Assembly (NCBI GenBank): GCA_029261575.1
Contig: JAJDBD010000163.1
Location: forward strand, 1 to 52,371
Origin: Nitrospinaceae bacterium
Lineage (GTDB): Bacteria; Nitrospinota; Nitrospinia; Nitrospinales; JACRGP01
Direction of reading: 5' to 3'
Length of the DNA stretch: 52,371 bases
Position 1 is the stretch's first letter, and every line of letters starts with the position of its first letter. A program made the translations under genes and the position numbers. Under the pieces are notes generated by a model. That model was not told the DNA's origin, did not search any database, and saw only the letters and a program-made list of their open reading frames with translations. Below are positions 24,313 through 33,138 of this stretch, piece after piece.

Positions 24313-25154
24313 TGGAGGATATTCAGCGACAGAATGTCATGGTTCCCCGGCCTTTCCTCGTTCATCGGGTTCACAAGGAAACCGAGGATACTTTTACCCT
24401 GGAACTGAACGGCGAAGACAGCGCCGAGTCGCCGCCATTCATTCCAGGACAGTTCAATATGTTGTACGCGTTTGGAATCGGAGAGGTTCCGATCTCGATC
24501 AGTGGAAGGTCGGAAGCGTCTGGCGGATGGTTGCATACCATACGCGAGGTGGGAACGGTGACCCGGGCGCTTCATCGGATGAAACGCGGAGGCGTCCTGG
24601 GTTTGCGCGGGCCGTTTGGGACCGGTTGGCCCATTGAGGAAGCCAGAGGAAACGATATCGTATTTATGGCGGGGGGCATTGGCCTGGCTCCCCTACGCCC
24701 GGCTCTGCATGTCGTCCAATCCATGCGCGATCAATTTGGAGAAGTCGCCCTCCTTTACGGCGCGCGGACTCCGGAAAGTTTGTTGTTTGAAAAAGAACGG
24801 GAACTGTGGCGAGCAAAATTCGGCGTCCAGGTGAAAGTCACCGTCGACGCCGCCGGACGCGAATGGAAGCGCAACGTCGGCGTGGTCACCAATTTGGTCG
24901 AAAGGGCTTCGTTTGATCCCGCCCACACCGTGGCCTTCATTTGCGGGCCGGAAGTGATGATGCGGTTTTCGGTCGTTGAGTTGAAACAATGCGGGGTTCC
25001 CGAAGATAAGATTTATATCTCCATGGAGCGGAACATGAAATGCGCCGTCGGTTTTTGCGGCCATTGCCAGTTCGGTCCCACTTTCATTTGCAAGGACGGT
25101 CCGGTTTATCGTTACGACCGCATCCGCCAATTTTTAAACGTCCGGGAGGTTTGA
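24309..25154 (+). CDS. hydG: Group 3b [NiFe]-hydrogenase gamma subunit, FAD/NAD(P)-binding reductase (about 280 aa)
   Basis: This is a ferredoxin-NADP reductase-like diaphorase subunit. The FAD barrel contains V-P-I-S-I-S-G-R. The NAD(P) part has [13 protein letters not shown] and the later C-G-P-E-V-M-M. The C-terminal cysteines [17 protein letters not shown] hold a [2Fe-2S] cluster. It exchanges hydride with NADP(H) and electrons with the beta subunit. Tandem start codons GTG (24309) and ATG (24312) lie over the stop of the previous gene; the ATG is more likely. It follows the usual order beta-gamma-delta-alpha except for the inserted cNMP-domain gene. Confidence 0.9.
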   Translation: MMEDIQRQNVMVPRPFLVHRVHKETEDTFTLELNGEDSAESPPFIPGQFNMLYAFGIGEVPISISGRSEASGGWLHTIREVGTVTRALHRMKRGGVLGLRGPFGTGWPIEEARGNDIVFMAGGIGLAPLRPALHVVQSMRDQFGEVALLYGARTPESLLFEKERELWRAKFGVQVKVTVDAAGREWKRNVGVVTNLVERASFDPAHTVAFICGPEVMMRFSVVELKQCGVPEDKIYISMERNMKCAVGFCGHCQFGPTFICKDGPVYRYDRIRQFLNVREV

Positions 25155-25156
25155 TC

Positions 25157-25933
25157 ATGGCGGGCAAGAAAAAACCCAAAGTCGCCGTCTGGAAGTTTGC
25201 TTCCTGCGACGGGTGCCAGCTCAGTTTGCTGGATTGCGAGGACGAGTTGCTCGCCGTCGCCGAGGCAATTGAAATCGCCAATTTCCCGGAGGCTTCGCGG
25301 GCGGTCGTTAAAGGCCCTTACGATTTGTCCCTGGTCGAGGGTTCGATCACCACTCCGCACGACGAAGAGCGCATCCACCAGGTGCGCCGCTCCTCCAAAT
25401 TTCTGGTGACCATCGGCGCCTGCGCAACGGCGGGGGGAATCCAGGCTCTGCGGAATTTCAAGGACGTTCAGGATTTTGTGTCCATCGTATACGCCACGCC
25501 GGATTATATCGATACCCTGGCGAAGTCGTCGGCGATCAGCGACCATGTTCGCGTGGATTTCGAATTGCGCGGTTGCCCGATCAATAAATACCAGTTGGTC
25601 GAGGTTGTCAGCGCCTATTTGAAAGACCGCAAGCCGGTCACTCCGGCCCACAGCGTTTGCGTGGAGTGCAAGCGACGCGGAACGGTGTGCGTCATGGTAT
25701 CCCAGGGAACCTTGTGCATGGGACCCGTCGTGCACGCCGGTTGCGGGGCCATTTGCCCCGCGTATGATCGCGGTTGCTACGGATGTTTCGGACCCAAGGA
25801 AACTCCCAACACCGAATCCTTGAGCGAATGGTTCAAGGATCATGGAATGGGAAACGAAGAACTGGTTCGCGCCTATCGCAGTTTCAACGCCTACGCGACG
25901 CCATTCCGCAAAGAGAGCGAGCGACATGACTAA
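25157..25933 (+). CDS. hydD: Group 3b [NiFe]-hydrogenase small (delta) subunit (258 aa)
   Basis: This is the small electron-transfer subunit that sits against the NiFe subunit. The proximal-cluster motif S-C-D-G-C-Q-L lies at 16-22, followed by [14 protein letters not shown] and R-G-C-P-I-N. The C-terminal third is cysteine-rich (C-V-E-C-(5)-C and later [17 protein letters not shown]), which would hold the medial and distal 4Fe-4S clusters. There is no Tat signal, so the enzyme is cytoplasmic. The ATG at 25157 has GGGAGG upstream; a longer frame from 25040 lies inside the gamma gene and was not used. It overlaps hydA by 8 bp. Confidence 0.92.
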   Translation: MAGKKKPKVAVWKFASCDGCQLSLLDCEDELLAVAEAIEIANFPEASRAVVKGPYDLSLVEGSITTPHDEERIHQVRRSSKFLVTIGACATAGGIQALRNFKDVQDFVSIVYATPDYIDTLAKSSAISDHVRVDFELRGCPINKYQLVEVVSAYLKDRKPVTPAHSVCVECKRRGTVCVMVSQGTLCMGPVVHAGCGAICPAYDRGCYGCFGPKETPNTESLSEWFKDHGMGNEELVRAYRSFNAYATPFRKESERHD

Positions 25934-27221
25934 GAAGACCCGGACCATTAAAGTCGATTATCTCGCCAGAGTCGAAGGAGAGGGCGCCCTCTATATCAAA
26001 ATAAAAGACGACGTCGTGCAAGACGTGAAATTGAAAATTTTCGAACCGCCGCGCTTTTTCGAGGCCTTTCTTCAAGGGCGCGACTTCCGGGAAGCGCCGG
26101 ACATAACCGCGCGGATTTGCGGGATTTGTCCCGTGGCCTATCAAATGAGCGCGATCCACGCCATGGAGAACGCCCTGGGAATCCAGTTGGAAGGTCCCTT
26201 GCGGGAAATTCGCCGCCTCATGTATTGCGGCGAATGGATTGAAAGTCACGTTCTTCACATCTACATGTTGCACGCTCCCGATTTTCTGGGTTATGAAGAC
26301 GCCGTGCGCATGGCCAAGGACCATAAGGAAATTGTCGAACGCGGGTTGCAGTTAAAGAAAATCGGCAACGAAATTGTGTCGCTGGTTGGGGGACGGGAAA
26401 TCCACCCCATCAACGCCCGCGTGGGCGGTTTTTATAAAGTATTCGCCAAAACGGAATTTGACGGTCTTAAGGAACGATTAAAGTGGGCGCGGGACGCCGC
26501 GCTGGAAACCGTCCGCTGGACCGCCCAACTGCCGTTCCCGGAGTTTGAGCAGGATTACGAATTCGTGGCCCTGCGTCACCCGGAAGAATATCCTTTTAAT
26601 GAAGGACGTTTGGTTTCCAACCGGGGATTGGACATTGCGGTCGCGGATTACGAAAACCATTTCGTTGAAGAGCATGTGGAACATTCCAACGCCCTGCATT
26701 CAGTGTTGAAGGAGCGGGACTCATATTTTGTCGGACCGATGGCGCGCTACAATTTAAACTTTGAACGATTATCGCCTTTGGCGCAGGAAGCGGCTCTGGA
26801 GTCGGGCCTGGGACGGGAGTGTAATAATCCCTTCAAAAGTATTGTCGTTCGAAGCGTGGAGGTTTTGTACGCCTGCGACGAGGCCTTGCGAATACTTGAG
26901 TCTTACGAAAAACCGGATCGGCCTCATATCGACCTGGAGCCGCGCGAGTCGGTGGGATATTCCTGCACCGAAGCGCCGCGGGGGATTTTGTATCACAGGT
27001 ACTCCATCGACGCCCAGGGCAGAATTTTAAACGCCAGGATTGTTCCTCCGACCTCTCAAAACCAAAAGACCATCGAAAACGACCTGTGGAAATTTGTTCC
27101 CAAATTTTTGGATTTGCCTGAAGAAAAACTAACATGGCAATGCGAGCAGGCGATTCGAAATTATGATCCCTGCATCTCATGCGCCACCCATTTTCTTAAA
27201 CTGGATTTGGAGCGGGTTTAA
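25926..27221 (+). CDS. hydA: Group 3b [NiFe]-hydrogenase large (alpha) catalytic subunit (431 aa)
   Basis: This is the catalytic subunit for reversible H2 oxidation or NADPH-linked H2 evolution. Nickel ligands are in the N-terminal motif R63-I-C65-G-I-C68 and the C-terminal D414-P-C416-I-S-C419-A-T-H422. Nine residues follow the histidine, the peptide that a maturation protease removes after nickel insertion; the protease gene is next. The L1 context [10 protein letters not shown] and the operon partners place it in group 3b. The start at ATG 25926 overlaps the hydD stop; the longer frame from 25842 is inside hydD. In Nitrospina-like nitrite oxidisers such an enzyme is thought to handle H2/NADPH balance in low oxygen (family knowledge, not shown here). 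Confidence 0.94.
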   Translation: MTKKTRTIKVDYLARVEGEGALYIKIKDDVVQDVKLKIFEPPRFFEAFLQGRDFREAPDITARICGICPVAYQMSAIHAMENALGIQLEGPLREIRRLMYCGEWIESHVLHIYMLHAPDFLGYEDAVRMAKDHKEIVERGLQLKKIGNEIVSLVGGREIHPINARVGGFYKVFAKTEFDGLKERLKWARDAALETVRWTAQLPFPEFEQDYEFVALRHPEEYPFNEGRLVSNRGLDIAVADYENHFVEEHVEHSNALHSVLKERDSYFVGPMARYNLNFERLSPLAQEAALESGLGRECNNPFKSIVVRSVEVLYACDEALRILESYEKPDRPHIDLEPRESVGYSCTEAPRGILYHRYSIDAQGRILNARIVPPTSQNQKTIENDLWKFVPKFLDLPEEKLTWQCEQAIRNYDPCISCATHFLKLDLERV

Positions 27222-27241
27222 TTTCCCCGCGGAGTTTTATT

Positions 27242-27703
27242 TTGAACGCGTCTCCCGTTTTGGTGATTGGGCTGGGAAATCGATTTCGCAGGGACGACTT
27301 TGCGGGGATCGAGGCCGTCCGGCGCCTGAATGAAAACGACGCTCCCGGATTAAAGCGCCTGGAGCTTTCCGGAGAAGGGACGTCCCTTATGGACGCCTGG
27401 GAAGGTCACGACCGGGTTATTCTTATCGACGCCGTCAATTCCTCCGCTCCTGCGGGAACGTTTCGCAGATTGAACGTCGGGAAAGATCCGGTCCCTGCGA
27501 ATTATTTTTCCTGTTCCACTCACAATTTCGGCGTGGCGGAAGCCATAGAACTGTCCCGGTCGCTCGATCGCCTGCCGGACCAAATTGAAGTTTATGGAAT
27601 CGAGGGGAAGGATTTCAATCCGGGAGAGGGGCTGTCCCCGGAGGTGGAAGAAGCCGTGAAACGGGTGGTGGAAGAAATTCAAGAACGGATTCGATCCCTA
27701 TAA
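27242..27703 (+). CDS. Hydrogenase maturation protease, HyaD/HybD/HoxW family (153 aa)
   Basis: The opening V-L-V-I-G-L-G-N-R-F-R-R-D-D-F-A-G is the family signature, with the first Asp/Glu nickel-sensing position. D-A-V-N-S-S follows L-I near 60, and the conserved C-S-T-H-N-F-G is near 90. The enzyme checks for bound nickel and clips the short C-terminal tail of HydA. It lies 20 bp after hydA. The start is TTG with GGAG seven bases upstream; no ATG is available at the right place. Confidence 0.92.
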   Translation: MNASPVLVIGLGNRFRRDDFAGIEAVRRLNENDAPGLKRLELSGEGTSLMDAWEGHDRVILIDAVNSSAPAGTFRRLNVGKDPVPANYFSCSTHNFGVAEAIELSRSLDRLPDQIEVYGIEGKDFNPGEGLSPEVEEAVKRVVEEIQERIRSL

Positions 27704-27717
27704 CCAGGGGGGAAGTT

Positions 27718-27981
27718 GTGCACGAACATTCTTTGATGAAGGATCTCATGAGCAAAATTTTCGCCGTCGCCCACGAACAGGGAGGGACGACGGTTTCGGG
27801 AGTGAAGGTGCGCCTGGGAGCGTTAGCCCATATTTCCGCCGAGCATTTTAAAGGACATTTTGTGGAAGCGGCGCGAGGAACCAGCGCCGAAGGAGCGAGG
27901 TTAGACGTCGAACTCATGGACGATACCAACGATCCCCTCGCCCAGGAGATTGTTTTGGACAGCGTGGAAATCGAGGAGTGA
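27718..27981 (+). CDS. hypA: HypA-like nickel-delivery protein lacking the zinc-finger (87 aa)
   Basis: The start M-H-E-H-S-L-M-K-D-L-M and the G-x-V-x-G-V-K-V-R-L-G-A-L-A-H-I-S segment are those of HypA, whose Met1-His2 end binds nickel. The G-T-S-A-E-G-A-R-L-D-V-E block is also in place. Normal HypA is about 113-120 residues with two CxxC pairs; here there is no cysteine at all, and the sequence goes from D-V-E-L-M straight to the terminal S-V-E-I-E-E. This looks like a clean loss of the zinc loop, not truncation at the end. The start is GTG after GGGGGGAAG. The stop overlaps the start of hypF. Confidence 0.8.
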   Translation: MHEHSLMKDLMSKIFAVAHEQGGTTVSGVKVRLGALAHISAEHFKGHFVEAARGTSAEGARLDVELMDDTNDPLAQEIVLDSVEIEE

Positions 27982-30395
27982 TTCCTTTGAACCTATCGAA
28001 AACAATCGACCCCTCGCCCTCCCAAAGAACCCTCCCGATTTCTGAAAATCAAAGAATGCGCCTTTCCATTCGGGGCATGTTGCAGGGCGTCGGCTTTCGT
28101 CCCTTTGTTTATCAACTGGCGCATCGGTTGGGTTTGAAGGGATGGGCGCTAAACAATTCGCAAGGCGTCTTGATCGAGGTTGAGGGGAATCCTGAGCGAT
28201 TACAAAAATTTGTTTGCCTCCTGGAAATAGAAAAACCGTTGCATTCCTCGATTCAAGGAATGGAAATTTCATATTTTGATCCCCAGGGATACGAGGGGTT
28301 CCAGATTAAAGAAAGCGATCCTGAAGGCGAGTCGTCCGCGCTGATTCTCCCCGATATCGCGACTTGCCGCGATTGTCTGCAGGAAATAAAGGATCCGTCC
28401 AACCGTCGCTATGGATATCCCTTCACCAATTGCACCCAATGCGGCCCCCGGTTCAGCATTGTGGAATCTCTTCCCTATGATCGTTCGCGGACTTCCATGA
28501 AAGATTTCGAAATGTGCGGCTGTTGTCGGGAAGAATACGAGAACCCGGAAGACCGGCGATTTCACGCCCAGCCCAACGCCTGCCCCGATTGCGGACCCCG
28601 TCTGGAGTTCTGGAATCGCGGAGGGGAATGTTTGGCCGACCGGCAATACGCTCTGGAAGCCGCAATCAAAGCCTTTAACGAGGGAGCCGTTGTCGCCGTG
28701 AAGGGTTTGGGCGGTTATCATCTCATGACGGACGCGCGAAGCGACCGCGCCGTGAGTCGGCTCCGCGAGTTGAAAAACCGGGAAGAAAAACCGTTCGCCA
28801 TCATGTCGCCCTCGCTGGAGCATATTCGGACCCTAGCGGAGACGTCCTCTTTGGAAGAACGTCTCCTCTGTTCTCCCGAAGCCCCCATCGTTCTTCTTAG
28901 ACGTAAGGCCGGATCGGTTGAAAGCGCCGAAAAAATATCCCAATGGGCGGCGCCTTCCAATCCCTGGCTTGGAATCATGTTGCCGTCTTGCCCCCTGCAT
29001 CATCTCCTGATGATTGAATTGGGTTATCCAGTGGTCGCCACCAGCGGCAACCTTTCCGAAGAGACCATTTGCATTCGGGATGAGGAGGCCCTGGATCGTT
29101 TGGGCGGGATCGCCGACTTCTTTCTGGTTCACAACCGTCCTATTGTTCGCCATATGGACGATTCTATCGCGCGCGTTATTTTGGATCGCGAGCAGGTTTT
29201 ACGGCGCGCCCGAGGATACGCCCCTGGGCCGATTACGCTAAAGGAACCGCTCCCTTCCGCTCTGGCGGTGGGAGGCCAACTTAAAAATTCGGTCGCATTT
29301 TCCCGAGGAAGCGCCGTTTTTGTCAGCCAGCATCTGGGCGATTTGGAAAACGCGCAAACCTTTTCCGCGTTTGAAAAAACGATCGCGTCCATGAGCGCGC
29401 TCCAGCAAGCGCAGCCGGAATTTATCGCGTGCGATCACCACCCGGATTATTCGTCCACTCGTTTTGCAAACCGTTCCGAAGCCCCGACCGTTTCCATTCA
29501 GCATCATGTCGCCCATGTCTTTTCGTGCCTGGCGGAAAACGAATTGGAACCTCCAGTCCTGGGCGTCGCCTGGGACGGGTCCGGTTTCGGTATGGACGGA
29601 ACGGTTTGGGGAGGCGAGTTTTTTAGCGTGAACAGTGATAAGGTTCGCCGGGTTTCCTGTTTCCGGCCCTTCCCTTTGCCGGGAGGGGAAAGTGCGGTGC
29701 GGGAGCCGCGCAGGAGCGCTTTGGGGCTTCTTTATGAACTCTTGGGGAAGGATTGTTTCAGCCGCCCGGAAATCGTCAAAGCTTTCAGCGACGACGAGCT
29801 TCAAATATTGAAAACCATGTTGGCGGGAAATATCAACTGCCCCATGACGTCCAGTTGCGGACGGTTGTTTGACGCCATCGCCTCCCTGACCGGCATTCGT
29901 CAACGCAATACTTTTGAAGGCCAGGCCGCCATGGAACTGGAGTTTTCAATTTCGGATTTGGAATCCGCGGGCGAGTATCCGATCAATATTGTTCTTGCCG
30001 ACGTGCATGAATCGATCGATGCGAGTGAAACGCAAAATTCCTCGCTGTATGAGTGGAGACCTCTCTACCGGCTGGATTGGGGACCCATGGTTCTGTCTTT
30101 GCTGGCGGATTTGGAGGAGAATGTTTCCCTTGGCGTCGTCGCGTTAAAATTTCATAAGACCCTGGTCTCGGCAATTTGTCTGGTGGCCCACCGTCAGAAA
30201 ATTGAGCAAGTGGTTTTAACGGGGGGCTGTTTTCAAAATAAAACTTTGACCGAACTCGCCGTCCAAAAATTAAGACGCGAGGAATTTCGCGCCTTTTGGC
30301 ACCAGAGGGTTCCGCCGAACGACGGCGGGCTGGCTCTGGGACAAATCGCCGCCGCTTCCTGGCAAATGAAAGAAGAGTCCGTCCGATGTGTTTAG
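27978..30395 (+). CDS. hypF: Carbamoyltransferase HypF (805 aa)
   Basis: HypF transfers the carbamoyl group of carbamoyl phosphate to the C-terminal cysteine of HypE, the first step in making the CN ligands of the NiFe site. Domains run in the usual order. An acylphosphatase-like part (about 27-115) has Q-G-V-G-F-R-P-F. Two zinc-finger motifs (C-R-D-C, C-T-Q-C-G-P, C-G-C-C, C-P-D-C-G-P) are followed by a YrdC-like domain (about 220-400) with K-G-L-G-G-Y-H-L. A Kae1-like domain has H-H-V-A-H and W-D-G-S-G-F-G. The first GTG (27978) overlaps the previous stop; a TTG at 27987 eight bases after GAGGAG is the better start. Confidence 0.95.
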   Translation: MIPLNLSKTIDPSPSQRTLPISENQRMRLSIRGMLQGVGFRPFVYQLAHRLGLKGWALNNSQGVLIEVEGNPERLQKFVCLLEIEKPLHSSIQGMEISYFDPQGYEGFQIKESDPEGESSALILPDIATCRDCLQEIKDPSNRRYGYPFTNCTQCGPRFSIVESLPYDRSRTSMKDFEMCGCCREEYENPEDRRFHAQPNACPDCGPRLEFWNRGGECLADRQYALEAAIKAFNEGAVVAVKGLGGYHLMTDARSDRAVSRLRELKNREEKPFAIMSPSLEHIRTLAETSSLEERLLCSPEAPIVLLRRKAGSVESAEKISQWAAPSNPWLGIMLPSCPLHHLLMIELGYPVVATSGNLSEETICIRDEEALDRLGGIADFFLVHNRPIVRHMDDSIARVILDREQVLRRARGYAPGPITLKEPLPSALAVGGQLKNSVAFSRGSAVFVSQHLGDLENAQTFSAFEKTIASMSALQQAQPEFIACDHHPDYSSTRFANRSEAPTVSIQHHVAHVFSCLAENELEPPVLGVAWDGSGFGMDGTVWGGEFFSVNSDKVRRVSCFRPFPLPGGESAVREPRRSALGLLYELLGKDCFSRPEIVKAFSDDELQILKTMLAGNINCPMTSSCGRLFDAIASLTGIRQRNTFEGQAAMELEFSISDLESAGEYPINIVLADVHESIDASETQNSSLYEWRPLYRLDWGPMVLSLLADLEENVSLGVVALKFHKTLVSAICLVAHRQKIEQVVLTGGCFQNKTLTELAVQKLRREEFRAFWHQRVPPNDGGLALGQIAAASWQMKEESVRCV

Positions 30396-30616
30396 CCGTC
30401 CCTGGAATAATCCTCAGCATTTCTGAAGACGATCCCTTGATGAAAATTGGAAAAGTGAGCTTTGGCGGCTCGTTGCGGAACGTGAACCTTGCGTATGTCC
30501 CGGAGGCCAGGGTGAACGACTACGTGATCGTCCATGTAGGATTCGCCATCAGCATTTTGGACGAAAAAGAGGCGGCGCGAATTTTTGATTATCTGGATCA
30601 AATCCACGAAATTTAA
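30386..30616 (+). CDS. hypC: Hydrogenase assembly chaperone HypC (76 aa)
   Basis: The start M-C-L-A-V-P-G is diagnostic. Cys2 holds the Fe(CN)2CO unit with HypD and delivers it to the large-subunit precursor. The rest, including G-x-V-S-F-G-G-S-L-R-N-V-N-L and V-N-D-Y-V-I-V-H-V-G-F-A-I, is the typical OB-like barrel. The ATG at 30386 overlaps the end of hypF by 10 bp. The longer frame from 30296 runs inside hypF and was rejected. Confidence 0.95.
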   Translation: MCLAVPGIILSISEDDPLMKIGKVSFGGSLRNVNLAYVPEARVNDYVIVHVGFAISILDEKEAARIFDYLDQIHEI

Positions 30617-30721
30617 ATTTTTAAGAGCGCCATTGGTGATTGGATGTTTTTACTTCAGGCAACTCGCGGACCAGCGTGTCGCTCGCGGCCATGAGCGCTT
30701 TTTAGAGACGCCCTTAATAAA

Positions 30722-31813
30722 ATGAAATTTGTCGACGAATATCGAGACTCCGAGCCGGCTCGAAAAATCACGGACGCCCTCGCCCGAATCGTCTCGAAGC
30801 CATGGACCCTGATGGAGGTCTGTGGAGGGCAGACGCATTCGATCGCTAAATATGGAATCCAAAGCTTGTTGCCTTCCAGTTTGACCCTCCTCCACGGACC
30901 GGGTTGCCCCGTATGCGTCACGCCGTTGGATTCAATAGACAAGGCGATTCAACTTGCGGCCCGGCCCGAGGTTATTTTTTGTTCCTTTGGAGACATGCTG
31001 CGCGTCCCAGGGTCCGAAAAGGATTTACTGACGGTGAAGGCCGAGGGCGGCGACGTGCGAACGGTCTATTCCCCTATGGACGCGCTTCAAGTGGCGCGAG
31101 ACCATCCGGAAAAAGAAGTTGTATTTTTTGCGATTGGATTTGAAACCACCGCTCCGGCCAACGCGATGGCGATCCGCCTTGCCAAAAAGGAAGGCTTGAA
31201 CAATTTATCCTTTTTGGTTTCTCAAGTCGTCGTGCCCCCCGCGATGATCAGTATTTTGGAATCGCCCGCCAACCGGGTTCAAGGATTCCTGGCGGCGGGG
31301 CATGTTTGCACTATCATGGGTCTGGCGGAATACGAGCCGATCGCTTCGAAGTATCGCGTACCGATAGTGGCGACGGGTTTTGAACCGCTCGACATTCTTC
31401 AGGGAATTTACCTGTGCGTCAAACAACTGGAAGAAGGCCGCGCGGAAGTTGAAAACCAGTACTCCCGTTCGGTAAGGCAAGACGGCAACGCCGCGGCCAG
31501 GGAAATTATGAGCGAGGTTTTTGAAATCGTCTCGCGAGAGTGGCGGGGGATTGGCGAAATCCCGCAAAGCGGCCTGGGACTCCGCGACGATTATGCCGCG
31601 TTCGACGCCGAGAAAAAGTTTTCCTTCAAAACCTGCGAACCAATCGTCCCCTCCGAATGCATCAGCGGCCTTGTCTTGCAGGGAATCAAGAAGCCGGATG
31701 AATGCCCGGCTTTTGGCAACAGGTGCACGCCGGAATCTCCTCTTGGCGCAACAATGGTTTCGTCCGAAGGCGCCTGCGCCGCCTATTACCGCTATCAAAA
31801 AACGGGAATATGA
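30722..31813 (+). CDS. hypD: Hydrogenase formation protein HypD (363 aa)
   Basis: This is the Fe-S scaffold on which the Fe(CN)2CO centre is built with HypC and HypE. Conserved pieces are [10 protein letters not shown] near 31-40, [11 protein letters not shown] near 59-69 (CPVC redox cysteines), G-F-E-T-T-A-P and A-G-H-V-C-T-I-M-G. The C-terminal cysteines [14 protein letters not shown] and G-A-C-A-A-Y-Y hold the 4Fe-4S cluster. A 105-bp gap separates it from hypC, the largest in the array, holding only a weak hairpin. Confidence 0.96.
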   Translation: MKFVDEYRDSEPARKITDALARIVSKPWTLMEVCGGQTHSIAKYGIQSLLPSSLTLLHGPGCPVCVTPLDSIDKAIQLAARPEVIFCSFGDMLRVPGSEKDLLTVKAEGGDVRTVYSPMDALQVARDHPEKEVVFFAIGFETTAPANAMAIRLAKKEGLNNLSFLVSQVVVPPAMISILESPANRVQGFLAAGHVCTIMGLAEYEPIASKYRVPIVATGFEPLDILQGIYLCVKQLEEGRAEVENQYSRSVRQDGNAAAREIMSEVFEIVSREWRGIGEIPQSGLGLRDDYAAFDAEKKFSFKTCEPIVPSECISGLVLQGIKKPDECPAFGNRCTPESPLGATMVSSEGACAAYYRYQKTGI

Positions 31814-32877
31814 AAGAAGCCATGACCGACTTTCCCGACAACGGCCCTGCCTGTCCCATTTCTCCGAGCCGGAAGGATACCATTCAACTCGCGCATGGGG
31901 GCGGCGGCAAAATGACCCGCCAATTAATCGACGAAATTTTTCGGCCCGCTTTTGAAAATTCCGAACTTGAAACCGATCACGACGGCGCGATATTGGAATT
32001 CGACCAAGGGTCGTTGGCGATGACGACGGATTCTTATGTGGTTCAGCCGATCATTTTCCCCGGCGGCGATATCGGTTCCCTGGCGGTCTATGGAACGGCG
32101 AACGACCTGGCCATGTGCGGTGCGCGGCCGCTTTACCTGAGCGCCGGATTCATTCTGGAGGAGGGACTGCCCATGGCGACTCTTCAAACCGTTGTCAATT
32201 CCATGAAGGAGGCCGCCCGCCAGGCCGAGGTAAGAATTGTAACGGGGGATACCAAGGTGGTCCCGAAAGGAAAAGGAGACGGAATTTTCATCAACACCGC
32301 CGGAGTGGGGAGGAGAGAGCATTCCTTCACTATCCATCCAGAAAGCGTCAGGTCCGGCGACGTTGTTTTATTGAGCGGGGATGTTGGCCGGCACGGAATG
32401 GCCGTCATGGCGGCGCGGGAGGGACTGGGATTTGAGAACCCGATTAAAAGCGATTGCGCTCCGGTATCCCGCCTGGCGTTGAAATTATTGGACGCGGGAA
32501 TCGAGCTTCATTGCATGCGCGATTTGACTCGCGGAGGTCTGGCCACCGCGCTCGTAGAAATCGCAGAGACCGCCGACCTTTCGATTCGAGTAGATGAAAA
32601 AGCGATTCCGGTTCAGGAAAGCGTGCAGGGAGCTTGTGAGATTTTAGGATTCGATCCTCTTTATGTGGCGAATGAAGGTTGTTTCGTCGCGTTCGTTTCC
32701 GAGGGCGACGCCGACAACGCTTTGGCAATAATGCGAGACGACCCATTAGGCAGGCAGGCAGGCGCCATAGGAAGAGTCGAACGCTCTCCCCGGAAATCCG
32801 TGATTCTGACCACCCGGATAGGCTCAACCCGCTTGCTCGATTTGTTGAGCGGCGAGCAATTGCCCAGAATATGTTGA
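31810..32877 (+). CDS. hypE: Hydrogenase expression/formation protein HypE (355 aa)
   Basis: This PurM/ThiL-like ATPase dehydrates the carbamoyl group on its own C-terminal cysteine to thiocyanate, then gives CN to HypD. The N-terminal H-G-G-G-G-K, the ATP-binding D-S-Y-V-V-Q-P and G-D-T-K-V-V are present, and the protein ends L-P-R-I-C as required. The ATG at 31810 overlaps the hypD stop (ATGA). The upstream part of the frame lies in hypD. It closes the hydrogenase array; no clear terminator follows. Confidence 0.96.
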   Translation: MKEAMTDFPDNGPACPISPSRKDTIQLAHGGGGKMTRQLIDEIFRPAFENSELETDHDGAILEFDQGSLAMTTDSYVVQPIIFPGGDIGSLAVYGTANDLAMCGARPLYLSAGFILEEGLPMATLQTVVNSMKEAARQAEVRIVTGDTKVVPKGKGDGIFINTAGVGRREHSFTIHPESVRSGDVVLLSGDVGRHGMAVMAAREGLGFENPIKSDCAPVSRLALKLLDAGIELHCMRDLTRGGLATALVEIAETADLSIRVDEKAIPVQESVQGACEILGFDPLYVANEGCFVAFVSEGDADNALAIMRDDPLGRQAGAIGRVERSPRKSVILTTRIGSTRLLDLLSGEQLPRIC

Positions 32878-32902
32878 TTGCTAATGGAAGGGGAATTTAG
32901 TG

Positions 32903-32930
32903 TTGACAAAATGTTTTTTTGTAATAACAT
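32903..32930 (+). promoter_or_regulatory. Promoter of rho
   Basis: TTGACA (32903-32908) and TAACAT (32925-32930) have 16-base spacing. The -35 box is a perfect consensus. It would give a leader of about 200 bases before the rho ATG. Confidence 0.7.
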
Positions 32931-32936
32931 AAGTGA

Positions 32937-33138
32937 AATTCATCAGCCTCCTTATATAAATCCCATATCCAGCAATACGATTTCAATTTGTTCCGTTTAA
33001 ATTCTGCCGTCAGAATTCCTGGAAAACGCCTCTTTCCTCGTAATTAAAACCAGATCAAGTACGGATTTCAGCTTTAACCAATCCCAAACAAACTAACCCA
33101 CCCACCCACCAACCAACCAACTACCAAAACGTCGTCCT
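32937..33138 (+). promoter_or_regulatory. Long C-rich leader of rho, candidate rut site for autoregulation
   Basis: About 200 bases separate the promoter from rho without an ORF. The last 60 (33076-33137) are nearly free of G and consist of repeated Y-C dimers, with tandem CCCA and CCAA units and no obvious secondary structure. That is the composition Rho protein binds. In E. coli rho is controlled by Rho-dependent termination in its own leader; the same is inferred here. No Shine-Dalgarno sequence is visible before the ATG. Confidence 0.6.

Noticed and set aside
30680-30702. CGCTC/GAGCG hairpin with short T-run between hypC and hypD as a terminator
   Set aside because: Only 5 bp of stem and an 8-base loop; hypD and hypE downstream clearly belong to the same array, so full termination is unlikely.
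33095-33125. Tandem CCCA/CCAA units as a CRISPR or satellite repeat
   Set aside because: Units are 4 bases with no spacers; better explained as part of the C-rich rho leader.
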